64,000 bases of DNA, from assembly GCA_963932145.1 (NCBI GenBank), contig OZ010586.1, positions 68,275,254-68,339,253 on the forward strand, written 5' to 3'. The stretch is from Acanthosepion lycidas (Eukaryota; Mollusca; Cephalopoda; Sepiida; Sepiidae). Under the pieces are notes generated by a model that saw nothing but the letters and a program-made list of their open reading frames with translations, made no database searches and was not told the origin of the DNA. Shown piece after piece: positions 46,345 to 58,290 of this stretch (position 1 is its first letter; each line of letters begins with the position of its first letter). The position numbers and the translations under genes are program-made.

Positions 46345-48650
46345 AGGAAAGCAGTTTTGGACGCATAGAACGGTTAGCACACCTTACCGCTTTCCCCAAC
46401 CATACAATATGCCACTACATTTATCACTGAATGGGGCAGGTACACATATCTTCGTGCACCCCAGGGATTTCACGAGACTGGAGACGAATATACCCGTCGG
46501 CTCGACGATATTACATTGAACCATGTTACGAAAAACCCGTTCTATAGATGATAGCCTCTTTTGGGACGATTCTATAGAGTCCTTGTTCTGGCACACAATA
46601 GAATATATAACCCACTGTGAGAAGAATGGGATTTTGTTTAACCTTGACAAATCCCATTTTGCAGAGAATGAGGTAGAGTTTGTCGAGTTCTTAATAACGG
46701 CCAATGGTGTGAAACCAAGGATGAAAATGACTGAGGCCAACCTTTACTTTCATACGCCCATAAGTATCAAGGGTGACAGGTTCTTGTTTGAACTTGTGAA
46801 TCAGGTATTTTATGCATTCTCGCAAGCTGAGGTGATGGCCCCATTCCGGGAATTACGGCGTTCGAAGAACTGAGATTTTTATTGGGATGAAACGCTTGAC
46901 CAACTTCTTGAGATGTCGAAACGAGTAATCGTGCGGGAAATTGAGGACGGAGGTTCGAGATAAATAAACCGACATGCTTAACAGATTACAGTAAAAGAGG
47001 AATCGGTTACTTTCTTTTTCAAAAACACTGTAATTGCCCTGAAAAAGTGAACCCTAATTGTGGTTATGGTCATTTAAAAATTATTTTGGTCGGATCACGG
47101 TTTATCAACGACGCAGAATCCCGCTATACACCGATGGAAGGTGAAGGCGTGGCTCTTGTCTATGGACTAGAATCATGTCAGATGTTTATATTGGGATGTC
47201 AAGATTTGACCATCAAGCACTCATAAAATTTTTTTCCTGTCGGACCCTCGAGAACATAAAGAACACACGTCTCTTTAATTTCAAGAAACGCACACTAATG
47301 TACAAATTCAGTAGTAAACATCTCCCTGGAAAACTTAATGCTGCACCCGACTCCGCCTCCTGGTACCCAGCATGGATCCCACTAGAGAATTCGACGGAAC
47401 GTCCCCAAATATCATATTCACAAATACAACAGAAGCTCAGAAAGTCATTCTAAGAGGCGACTACAACTGATGCAGTCGAACCAATCGATAGTTCAATCAA
47501 GGTTTCATCCATGTTCACATACGAGTATGGCCCCCGAATGAGGGCTATCAAATCGGGTAGGATCGTTGCCGCGGTAGATATATGCCGAACTCTGACGGAA
47601 TACATGGCATCTAGTCGGTGATCTCTAGGTTTTGGTCCATGCGTGAGGAATTGTACTGCGTCGAAGGAGTGACATCCCTACACCTCAACAACTTCGTGCG
47701 AAAGTACTTGAATCTCTACATTCTGCACACCAGTGTATAAATGGCATGGTAGAAAATGCGAGACAACTCCTATTTTGGCTTGATTTGGATGCCAGCGTCC
47801 GGCAGTGCAAAGTCCAATGTCAGATATGTAATTCCTCGCTCCATCACAGCCCAAGAAGTCCTAGATGCCGCCGTCTAACACTGAAGTCCCATTCCAAAAA
47901 ACCGTGATTGACTTTTTTTAACTATAAGGTAGAAATAATGTTATATACGGAGATCGGTACATTGGTTGGGTGGAAGGCCAGGGCAGTATGCGACACCCTG
48001 AGAAGTTGTTTCTGCACATATGGTGCACCTGAAGAACTTTCTTCTGACGGGGAAACCACCTTTTTATTCAAAAGTATACGACACGTTTCTTAAGAATTGG
48101 GGAATACAGAAATGTACTCCGTCAGCTAATCTACCCGCAAAGGAATGACTGGGCAGAACTGGCCGTCAAAACGGCTAAGCGTATACAACACGGATATCTG
48201 TGGTCGGGTGTGTTATGATCGTGCAGCCCAATGCAGCACTCCCGCCCAGGATCTTGGCACGTATCTTCTTATGATGTTATACGGTCGTGCTATCAAAGAC
48301 CACCTGCCTGTCTTACGGGACAAATACTAGATAGGTAAACCGTGGAGAGAAATTAGTGAACTGAGAGAAGCAGCAATGGCTAAAAAGCAAATGCGGGACT
48401 AGCACTTTTACAATGAACATTGTCGCCCACTTCGGGAATTACATTTTGGCGATTCTGTTCAGATCCAGAATCAAGATTCTCCTTACTCTCGTCCCTGGAC
48501 AAAAACAGGGAGAATCGCGGAGATACTCGCTAACCGGCAGTACCATGTGCGGGTGGATGGAAACAATCGGTTAACTCTACGCACCTGTCGCTTCCTCAGT
48601 AAAATCCACACAGTTGTTGACATGCCACATCATTGAAGCGGGTCCTTCGA
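46345..48650 (+). mobile_element. Ty3/Gypsy-type LTR retroelement fossil (pol region)
   Basis: A fossil with parts in the usual Ty3/Gypsy order: reverse transcriptase (about 46380-46870, with a D-D-S-L-F-W block), RNase H (about 46960-47210), the linker to integrase (47210-47450) and integrase core (about 47900-48350). No LTRs, gag or envelope could be recognised. It is broken in many places (at least five) and looks old. It lies beyond the first recognised exon, in what is probably the 5' UTR intron or upstream flank. Confidence 0.85.
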
Positions 48651-48729
48651 TCTCATGACACTCCTATTATATTTACAGAAATTTGAAGATATCTACATGT
48701 AAAATGGATTAACCACATCTAGGCCAGAA

Positions 48730-49130
48730 CCGTATGCGATTTCTCTCTTATAGACAGGACGCGACAAGCCTTTCATTGCTCTAGTGCTACTTCTGTGGAA
48801 AGTGCAAGGGCAAACTGCATACCTTAGTTCTGCCAGTTCTAAACTTCACGGCTAGGACCCGCCATGGCACTCACATTGTAGCAAACCACCCTCATTCCCT
48901 CCCTATTCCATTGGAAAGAAGTAAGTTCTACTCGAGCAGTTTTTTCGTGCGAACCACTGTTTTGTGGAACCGACTCCCAAGAAGATGTTTCCCCGGTCAC
49001 TATAATCTTAACTTGCGCAAGTCTAGGGTTAACCGTTATCTTCACCATTTATTCACGTAAACTGTGCCTCTTACTCTGAAACCCTCTACTTTGAGTGGCC
49101 ACCGGGCTTTGTACATTGTAAAGAGAAACA
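48730..49130 (+). mobile_element. LINE family A, 3' fragment
   Basis: Ends in CTACTTTGAGTGGCCACCGG, as in the other family A copies, then a short A-rich tail. Confidence 0.65.
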
Positions 49131-49199
49131 AGAAAAAAATATAGTGTCGCTGTAGAGGTTCAATATGTCTGGGGAGAAGATACACCCTGCTTCATACAC

Positions 49200-50260
49200 C
49201 TTTCTATTTTTGCGTCGCTACTTGATATATTTTATATCTGTATGCTGGCTGTTTGGTCCCAGTATAAGTTCTGGATTATTCTAACATCTTTAGCAAATAG
49301 ATCGAGTTTTCCTAGTAGTTCAAATAGATCCTTGTGTCTGTTAAATGCTTTTGCGTAATCTACTAAACATAAGTCAAGGTCGTTCTGCATTTGTATTGCT
49401 CTCTCTGATATCAATCTAATCATGAATACTCACAACATTACACTCCTTTATTCTTCTTCTACTATGTGCCGTGTACATTCAGGACGTTGGTGATCATGGC
49501 TCTCCAAAATTATAGTTCTTAATAAATTTTGTCTTTTGTTATCTCTCCTAAACCTTGCTCCGCCATCTATAGTTAGTTATTCGTTGTTTTCCCGTCTCTC
49601 TTGCCTTCATCATGTCCTGTGAGTATAATATTTCCCAAACCCTCTTTCCTCATTATATGCCCAAGAAGTTTAAACTATCTCTTCCTGATGTTAAATATAA
49701 GTGTGCTTTTTGATGCCATTTTTTCTAAAAGTTCGTTGTTGCTCACATGTTCGGTCGATGGTAGTCTGAGTATCCTTCTGTAGAACCACATTCCTGTTGC
49801 TTCAAGTCACTTCTTCATCCGTGACGAGCTTGTCCAGCATTCACTGCCATGTAGGAGAACGGATGTATGTCATATCAGTCCTTTTATATGGCAGATCAGT
49901 ACCCTTTTCTTTGTTTCTAACGAAATTTTCCTGGTTCTTATACTTTGCTTAGCTTTTGGAAAGCATCTTTCGTTATCCCAGTCCGCCTTCGGATTTCGGT
50001 GTCGCAAATTCCGTCCTCCGATAAAACATTTACAGATGTTTAAATTGTTGTACTTGCTTGATTTTGCTATGTCCAAATTGCAATTTGTATGTTGGGCTGT
50101 TCCTTTTGCTATCAACAATGGACTCTGTCTTCTTGCAACTGATCTTTAGTCCTTTCTTCTCACTTTCCTTCACTATCTTCTGCAGGAGTGCTTGTAGTTT
50201 CCTTTCTGTATCTGCCATCAAAATTGTATTTAATGTTAAGATAACATTATATTAACATAT
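49200..50260 (-). mobile_element. LINE family C, largest copy
   Basis: Minus-strand frames contain C-L-V-D-Y-A-K-A-F and L-G-K-L-D, then K-K-G-L-K-I-S-C-K-K-T-E-S and I-K-G-L-I, i.e. the palm and following regions of a LINE reverse transcriptase. Segments are out of order relative to an intact protein (49200-49430 and 49870-50260), separated by the 3' UTR-like piece 49440-49860, so two copies may be joined. Confidence 0.75.
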
Positions 50261-50504
50261 TTAATATGTCTCGATGACATCATTGTACAAATTTTGTGAC
50301 CTTTATTGTATTGTAGGAAGCTTTTTGCTTTGCTGATTATTATTGGAATTATATATTTTCGGCACCAGAAGAGACTTTGATTCTGGAAGATTATATTTTC
50401 CTTTCATACTTTCAAAAGACAGAAAGAAATAGAAAATATTTTTGCATTTGATTTGCGACAGAATTTGTATCGTTTATTTATTGAAAGGGAATACTACATC
50501 TACT

Positions 50505-50565
50505 ACAACAACTTCTACTATTACTACTACTACTACTACTATTACTACTACTAATAATAATAATG
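50505..50565. repeat. (TAC)n/(TAA)n microsatellite
   Basis: Imperfect ACT/ATT triplets. Confidence 0.85.
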
Positions 50566-50717
50566 GCAATGTCAGCTAGGAGAGCTAGCTAATCTGTGTT
50601 GATTTGATTAAATCGTGGTATGGTCTTTAGGCACTTTTCAAAGATGACATATGCTAGGATCATATCCCCAGACATAACATCTCGAAATCTCGACAAATGG
50701 ACAATCATGATGAAATC

Positions 50718-50719
<2 letters not shown>

Positions 50720-50785
<66 letters not shown>

Positions 50786-51230
50786 GTGTGTATCAAAAAT
50801 ACTACTATGTACAGTGTGTATCAAAAATACTACTAAAAAATTTGGGTACGGGTTTCTCACACGAAAACAAGGACAAAAGTCCATATAAACATATGTCCCC
50901 AAGTCCTTTGTTTTTGAGTTAAGAGAAACCATTATTGGATCTGACGTGCCTTAGAGCAACTCGGCCACGTAGGATCTCCTGATCAAACAAAGCACGAATA
51001 GTGCATTTGAACGTATACTACCCGATTCTCGAAATATACATGTATGCACTGTTTGGTATTCTAATGTAAACAAAAACAATTTCTTAGGAAATGAATTAAA
51101 TCCGACAGATTTTTTAATTTATTTATTTCAACGTTTTTTTCAAAATGTATTCTCCTATTTGAGTAGATGCAGTGTTTTCATTTATTTATTTATTAAACAT
51201 TATATTTATTTCCTGAATATTTCGGAAAAC

Positions 51231-51296
<66 letters not shown>

Positions 51297-51310
51297 GTAT
51301 ATGTGTGTGT
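50720..51310. repeat. (AT)n arrays
   Basis: 50720-50780 and 51234-51290, the second continuing into GTATAT and GT repeats. Confidence 0.93.
50780..50980 (-). mobile_element. SINE with tRNA-Leu/Ser-like head
   Basis: Reversed: A-box TGGCCGAGTTGCTCTAAGG, then a body with AAAACAAAGGACTTGG and a 3' end GTATTTTTGATACACACTGT. The last 30 nt are present twice in tandem (50783-50836). Confidence 0.65.
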
Positions 51311-51419
51311 GTGTCTGTATAGTTATATATTACGTGTATTGAGGTAGCAAATGTTCTTAAAGGCAAACATCAGCAAAGACAACAGATATTTTTCATCGAT
51401 TAATTTTACTAATCAAATT

Positions 51420-51560
51420 TTCGAAATGACGAATGATCCTTCTCAGATTAGGAGGAAATTCTATCAGAAATTTTCCGACGTTTATTTCGGAAGAAATATA
51501 GTCTAAGCTTTCGACTTTCTTAAGTCGTTACCAGGGTAGGTAGAGACAAATGGTGAGTGT
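51420..51560 (-). ncRNA. Hammerhead-ribozyme-like motif H3, Penelope-like context
   Basis: Reversed 51509-51534: CTGGTAAC, a GACTT/AAGTC stem, then GAAA. The surroundings (ACTTAAGAAAGTCGAAAGCT) resemble Penelope-like terminal repeats. The first core box is two bases from consensus. Confidence 0.35.
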
Positions 51561-51716
51561 TGTGACGTAGGCAAGGTGTGACGCATGTGTTTCTTATTTT
51601 ATTTTATTTTTCAATTATATACATTTGAGGGCTCTTAAATTATTATTGCTTTTATTTAAAAATTGTATTTGTTCTATGATTGCTTCAAGAATTACTAATA
51701 CATCTTGTAGGTAGTT

Positions 51717-51745
51717 ATTGAGATAGATAGATAGATAGATAGATA
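51717..51745. repeat. (GATA)n microsatellite
   Basis: Short GATA array, six units. Confidence 0.9.
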
Positions 51746-52194
51746 TGACAGAAAGGAACCGTATCGTCGTATAATGGTCAACAAACTAGCGTTGCTTGAG
51801 ATGTTGTGTCAAAATTAAATTATGCTTCGTAAATAATTAGTGGTAGTGTGAAGACTATACAAATGATTTTACAAGTATTTAGAATAATTCTTTTGATCAA
51901 CGAAAATAAGATATGCGCAAGGTTGGAATTTTTCATCCGACATCAGCATTTTGATTATTGCTAACACATTCGTAATATTTCGTGAGACAGACGATCTATA
52001 AGCTCAGATACCTCGACTACGTAACCACTGTTATTGATTTTCATGCCGAATAGTATTTCGTCTTAGTACCCATTTTAGACCCGTCTGTTCGATTTTTCGA
52101 ATTAAGTAGGACCATATTAGCTATATATTTTTACGGTAGAAGCAAACCGAATACTGAGACGGGAAGTAGAAGCACTAATTCCGTTGGCATCACG

Positions 52195-52455
52195 GTGGGA
52201 GAGGCACTTTTTCAGGCCCAGTGGTTACAGTTCTGTTTTAACAACAGAGACGTTGAAAGGTTTCGGCTAGTAGTTTACAAATTGATCGGAAAGACGGAAT
52301 ACAATAGCTGTAGAATTTTCTTGGAGAAATACAATCTTCCTATCCTTGTTACACCAAGCATTTTAACTTTTAGTAAGCTCTTATTCAAACCTGAAAAAAA
52401 TAAAAATAAAAAAATAAAACAAAAACATATAGACCAATTCGGAACAAAGTGTTAA
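52195..52455 (+). other. Unidentified 86-residue open frame
   Basis: Starts MGEALFQAQWLQFCFNNRD and ends in a Lys-rich tail from A-rich DNA. No domain recognised, and no splice partners found. Probably chance or a relic of a mobile element. Confidence 0.2.
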
Positions 52456-52639
52456 ATTCAGTATAGTTTCGTAAATAAATAAACATAGAAGTTTCACTCA
52501 CCTTCTCACTTCTAGTAAATAAACCATGCAGAAAATATGAAATAATATGGGTTTACAGGCCAATGAAATTTAGCAGTCAATTTCTCTGGCAAATGCATAG
52601 CTGTAGTGAACATTCCCACAATAGAGATATCGTGCATTA

Positions 52640-53690
52640 GCGCGGGTTATTTTGCCTGCATTCCCGCGCATAAGACGACCTTTCAGTCAGTTATGTGACA
52701 TGCGTGATACACGCTTAGGAGATCATGTATTTTTCGACACGTGATTAACGAGACAGATTTTTCCCGCAGTAGGTTGCCATTTCTTTCTGCGGTAGACCAG
52801 TTGCTATCCAAGGCTGTAGAACCCGGTCTGTTCTGCTATTTACCCATAGCTCGGAGGAGACGAAGAGGATTCATATTTTTGCCAAGTGAATGTAATGAAT
52901 TTTGACTGGAATTCGAACTCGGCTCTATGATTCCTCAATCCGAGCCGCTACCCATTACTCCACTGTGCCTCCCAAGACGACCTTTAAATCCCCAAAATCA
53001 CCTTTAAAAATTGGGGTCGTCTTATAATACAAAGAAATGAAACCTTAAATCCTGAGTGATGTTTGTCGATAGGCTAACCTAAGCTTCAGTGCGATAACCA
53101 ATGACGTACACAGAAAGATTCACATTGTCAAATAAACTGATAATAAAAGTATTAAATCCATTTCTACCTTATATACTACTGGCATAACTTCTTAATAAAT
53201 TGTCTATTCAAAGAATAATTCCATGCAGGCTCAGTTGAGAAAATGTAAACATCGAGTTATGATTGCGTTCACAGCAATGGAATGTACTATTATCTTACTG
53301 TTTTTAGCGGTATTTTCAAGGAAGTATAAGTAAATGGCGATTAGTACACCAGGCTGTTTGTAACTGTTTAGATATAGGAAAAGAAGAGGAAGCAGAAGAA
53401 GAATCAGTATTCGCAAGAGATCACGTGATGAAATGTAAACAAAACAATGGTTTCTCTTTTAGGGGACATGTGTAGGAAAAACATGATATAGAATAGGTTT
53501 TGTTATTTCGTTTTATTTTACATTTCTAAGGATACAGTAAATAACAACATTTGCAATAGTATAATCATATAATTAATAAGCAGTCGTCTTATACTAGAGG
53601 TATAGGATAAATTAATGAAAATCTTCTCTAGTTTTTGACCGCGTCTTATCTATAGGTCGCCTTATACCCGTAAATATACGGTAAGTAAAC
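52640..53690. mobile_element. DNA element with CCGTATTTnC-type ends, host of a SINE
   Basis: Left end TTCCCGCGCATAAGACGACC and right end, reversed, TTTACGGGTATAAGGCGACC are related. The SINE at 52684-52973 splits the left part. Family not resolved. Confidence 0.5.
52684..52973 (-). mobile_element. tRNA SINE S1, full length with target duplication
   Basis: 290 bp, flanked by perfect 12-bp duplications AAGACGACCTTT at 52672-52683 and 52974-52985. Reversed, the head reads GGCACAGTGGAGTAATGG with B-box GAGTTCGAATTCC and the 3' end is CTGACTGA. This copy defines the family's limits. Confidence 0.93.
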
Positions 53691-53714
53691 ACCTATTCTT
53701 CTTAGCTTGGTTCC

Positions 53715-53768
53715 AACTCATTAGGACCTACGATACTTACTTATAAGTATCGTAGGTCCTAATGAGTT
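53715..53768. repeat. Perfect 25-bp hairpin
   Basis: Arms 53715-53739 and 53744-53768 with a 4-nt loop, no mismatch. Confidence 0.9.
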
Positions 53769-53909
53769 TAATATTCTCTGGTTGCTCTGCAAATATAGGT
53801 ATCTGTTTGGCTAAGATTTTAGTTGGTATGGCTTCTATTTGATCTAGCTGAGTTACCAGCATCACTGTTCATGCAATTTGAAATAATTCTCAGCATGTTT
53901 TCTTTCAAT

Positions 53910-54420
53910 CTTTTCACCCCAAGCAAGGCGATAATGCCACTAAGACGTAATGCGTTACCGACAGGGAAAGAGAATGAAAATACTTTACTGAGAAGAAACG
54001 ATAAAGAACACTAAAACACGTAAGATGACGATTGACGTTGCATTTAAATATTTGAAGATTGTAGGTGGCAGAGAACAAAGAAAGTAGAAGGTTATATAGG
54101 TGAGAAATATGAGAGAAAAAACAAACTGTAAGAATAGAACTTACGGTTATATCTAGATATTTCAATAGTAAAACGATGAAACTTAGTTGCCAATCTAGTC
54201 GTACGCTTAAATTCATGCGTTTGAGGTTCCAAGGAGGAGATGTTATTAGAACAATTGCCATTTAAGCAGAAACAAACAACTGTCTTCACGTCACATGATG
54301 CCATAACTGACAAATATTCAATATCAGCCAAATATTTATAAACAAGAGAGAAGCCACGTCATGTCGGTGAGAAAGTGACTGAAGTTGAGATACCACGACA
54401 GCTCTGAATGGCGTTAATTA
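53910..54420 (-). mobile_element. LINE family B, 3' region
   Basis: Frames include C-F-F-S-H-I-S-H-L-Y-N-L and N-L-Q-I-F-K-C-N-V-N-R-H-L. Tail CACCCCAAGCAAGGCGATAA reversed. Confidence 0.8.
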
Positions 54421-54659
54421 ATATTTTCAATAATTTACCAGTTAATTATGAAATGCCCCCCCCCCTTTTTAAAGTTATTATTTATCTTCATTTTGGCCTT
54501 CGTATAACGCTGTGATTAATGTCTGTTCTCCAGCTGTCTACTTTCTGGGGAATCTCCATTATTCGGCAACTTTCTTATTGTTCTCGTCTACTTTTGAGTA
54601 AATGGAACTGCGGTAAGCGAAACTGCACATAGTGGAATATAGATTATTTTTTGTTCATC

Positions 54660-55170
54660 CATTACAAGGCTCAAGAGCTACTCAAGGTAGAGTCTTAGTA
54701 AATGAGGTTGTTGTAATGGCATACAGGAAGTTAGAAAATGTGCATCTTATGAGGATATGCGAGATAGATAACGATTAACCTTAGACTTGAAGAGATTAAG
54801 ATTGTAGCGTTCAGAGAAGCATCCTTTTAGGAGTCCGTTCCAGAGAGTAACGATTTTGGTGAAAGAAACTGCTGGTTGGAACAACTTCTTTACCAATGGG
54901 GTGTGAAAGGAATAAAGATGAATCACCTCTGCATGCGTGTCATGGCGCCTCCTAGCTAGGGAGGTCTGAACTGGTGGAACTAAGGAATGTAGCTTGTCTG
55001 AATATTTGCCCTGGAAATAGCAATAGAGTAGTTAGCAATGTTTCATGCGTGAGAAAGGGGTTGTAGTGTGGAAAATAATTCATCACCCACAAGTTCACAT
55101 AAACACTTTTGAACTCAGTCAAGACAGGAAAATGAGTATTGGGGCAGTTCCAGCCTAGACGGGTCAGAAA
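54660..55170 (-). mobile_element. LINE reverse transcriptase end, related family
   Basis: Minus frame reads T-L-W-N-G-L-L-K-G-C-F and F-K-S-K-V-N-R-Y-L. Its 3' part shares ATTCATCACCCA with 590-655 and 2562-2625. Confidence 0.65.
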
Positions 55171-55959
55171 TACACTATTATAAGTCTGAAATGACTTTTT
55201 CCATAATAGAGCATGGCAGGAGGAGTCAGATATATTCTGGAGCGGTACAGGGAGCAGTGCAGGAAGCCTATCGCTTTTCCAGCGTCTTTAGCGATCGTTC
55301 GTATATACGAGTTTCACTTGGGGTCTGGTGTGGGCTTGATTCCCAATAGACGCTCAGGGTCAGGATTCTCATCGTGAGAACAATTAACTATAAGTTGGTA
55401 TATTCAATTAGAAACATCCAGATTCAACAGGCAGGGTTAGGGAATAAACTGATGAGAATTAATAATGCTGTTTTATTCGACTTTCAGGAATAATTCTTTG
55501 AATGACAGAACAAATGAAAAATCCTTCCGACATTCACAGAATTGTCGTTGTCAGTCCTGGAAAGAAAGATTATTTAATCATCGAAAACTTATTTTTCTAC
55601 TAAAAAAGTTATTTATGAAAATAATATTTATCAAGTTTAGTTTAGTGTGACACAAGATCAAATTGAAGGGCGATTTTCAGTGATAAATTAGGAGTCAAAA
55701 TCCAAACATTTTATTGGGCCCTAAAACTGCAACAATTTCAATCACAAAACATGTTAGTTGGCCTATTGTCGATTTTTACTAAGTGTGGTTTCATTGTGGA
55801 CAAGGTCAAACTGAGAGAAATGCCTATCTTGAAAATCAATATCCGAAAATTCGACGATTGATTTGAAATTTGTTTGTATTTCTTAAATGAGTAATTGTCA
55901 ATATACATTTTAATTTATTTGAATTACTGTTCCCATCTTGATTATTACAGGAGTTTATA

Positions 55960-56210
55960 TAGAAAAAAACCCCCAAAAAACAAAAAAAACAAAACAAAAA
56001 AAAAAAAAACCGTTTCGGCCAAAAATGTTTTGATCATCATCAGATTCCAAAGATATTGAATATCTGAATGGTATTATGTGCTGTGATGATAGTTCTTTGT
56101 TCCCGCTGAACCAGTGTTTCAGCATTGTTTCGATATAACCTGAGCCAAGGATTGAACTCCCGATCACTAGATGACAGTAACACAAATGCTATATACGCTA
56201 CGACATAATC
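55960..56210 (-). mobile_element. tRNA-headed SINE ending in a hammerhead-like motif
   Basis: Reversed, 56131-56204 is tRNA-like (A-box region TAGCGTATATAGCATTTGTG, B-box GGAGTTCAATCC). The body ends with CTGATGATGATC...GGCCGAAACG at 56013-56043, then an oligo-T/A run. The CTGATGA and GAAA boxes are exact, with a weak pairing between them. Confidence 0.55.
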
Positions 56211-56234
56211 GAAGGAAATCAATTTGAGCCTTTA

Positions 56235-56577
56235 TATTCAGTGTCATATGGTTATCATGACGGGTTCGTACCGTTTTTTTAGATGATTTTGAAGTTATCA
56301 CTAACAACTGTCGAGATTTACAAACTCTACGTTTCGTTCAATTTCGCAAACCAATCGATGAAATTTAAATAAACTGATTTGTTTGGAAAATACTTTAGCA
56401 AAAACTCTACTTTGCTCAATAGTGCTCAATATCAGAGATAGAGCATACGTAAATATAAATGTAAAAGTGAACATTGAAGTCAACACTCAGAGGCGACAGG
56501 CTGTTTCATGCTAGATGCAATGAATGCGTCTAGCATGAAACAGCCTGTCGCCTCTGAGTGTTGACTTCAATGTTCAC

Positions 56578-56623
<46 letters not shown>

Positions 56624-56931
56624 TTTAAAGAAAAGATATGCAAAAAGCAATACTGCATTTTAATAAATAAGTATTTGTTTTTTAAATCATTAAATTGTTT
56701 TTAAAATACTGCGAGTATTTTGTATGTTAAATAATAAAAGTTTTAATTTTTCCGAAAAATTAATGAAAATTAATTGTACTAAGCTATGCGCCCTAATAAG
56801 ACCAACTGTACTTTGTACCCCCTTACTTGTTTGCACTTCTCCCCCAAATTTGGTTTCGATCGGTCAATGTATGGCTACTTTAGAGCGTGAGATTGACGGA
56901 TTAACAGAAGTCACAGAATTTTATATATAGA
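56235..56931 (-). mobile_element. Helitron-like element, copy 2
   Basis: Reversed relative of 28360-29038, starting with the same TCTATATATAAAATTCTGTG. A hairpin and AT array (56464-56622) are inserted in it. Confidence 0.5.
56464..56622. repeat. 56-bp hairpin next to (AT)n
   Basis: Arms 56464-56519 and 56525-56580, one mismatch, 5-nt loop, followed by an AT array to 56622. Confidence 0.93.
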
Positions 56932-57029
56932 CCGAATTTTTGTATTTTATTTTTGAGACCAGTAATTGTCAATGTATTTTTTTTTATTGGAAGAATTGTT
57001 CTCATTTTGGTTATTATGGATGTTATATA

Positions 57030-57310
57030 ATAATCAGGATGACCTCACGTGGAATATACAACCCATTGCTGAAGATGCTGGAAAGTGGTTGATTTTTCTT
57101 ACAGCTCCAGAAAGTATCTGACTCCTGTCATGCTTTGTTTTTACAAGAAACAGAGTCGGCCAAAAATGGAATATGACAGCCATACCTTGGCTAGAGCTTC
57201 TCAGTCGTCACTTCCCAGCCTTGAAACAGTTCAAAACCGTTTGAATGGTCGTATTGGGCGATAACTTATTTTCCATGCAGTAATCTTTTTCTCCATTTAC
57301 ATGTCCCACC
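57030..57310 (+). mobile_element. LINE family A fragment
   Basis: Reads K-M-E-Y-D-S-H-T-L-A-R-A-S in the usual C-H-I-W position; decayed. Confidence 0.65.
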
Positions 57311-57789
57311 ATTTTAGACATTTGCCGCTAGAACATGTCTTGCCACATCTACATAAGAAAATTCCACTCAGACGTAATTGCTCCCTTGAACACTCGACCT
57401 TTTTACATCATGGGTCAATCGTTATTTTTTCCGCTTATTCTCATAATCTTCATTTACTTACCGCCTTATCTTCTATTCATATCATATATGCCATTCTGTA
57501 TAAACGTTTTGTTAAATATAACTTCACACTGGGTGGCTCGCGAGCTTTTTACTGGGCGAACTTTAGTACAAAAAGATGTTACTTCTAGACTTTAATAAAG
57601 AAGGTTAAAAATATACATTGAGGCTATTAAGATTTACGATAAATCTGAATCTCCTGTCACAATCTTTATTAGAGGACATTGTCATAATTAGTCTATTTGA
57701 TGATTACCGTGTTTTCTCGTGTATAATACGACTTGATCATAGTTATGACTCCATGCGTCTGAAGTTAAAAACAAGGAAAACATTTTCTA

Positions 57790-58290
57790 CTCATTTCACC
57801 CTAAGCAACAAAGCCACTAAAGAACGAGAACAATAAAAGAACAGGAATTAAGAAGACAGAAGATAACGATTGACATTTAAAATTTTTGAAGATCGAAGTT
57901 GATGAAAGCAAGAAGCCGGAAGAGAGTTCCACAAGCAAGAAGTTCGAGAGAAGAAATTGTTAGCGTAGAACTTACGGTTACATCTAGCCATTTCAACTGT
58001 AAAATGAGGTGAGACCTTACCGCCAATCTAGTAATGCGCTTAAATTCATAGAGTCTAGACATGATAAAGGAGTGTTCATCGGAACAATTAGCATGGAAGT
58101 ATTTATAGAAAAGGCACATTACAGCAGTGGGAACAGTGTCTGAAGCTGAGATGCCAGATAAGAACTAATGACATTACAGAATCTTCTTTGGATTTTATCA
58201 AGAAACTCTAAAATATAGCAGGAGCAGCAGACCATATATGGCAGCAATATTTAAAGTATGGACGAATGGTAGATTTATAAACGCTTGAGT
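57790..58290 (-). mobile_element. LINE family B, 3' region
   Basis: Frame M-C-L-F-Y-K-Y-F-H-A-N-C-S-D-E and E-F-K-R-I-T-R-L-A; tail near 57795. Confidence 0.78.
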
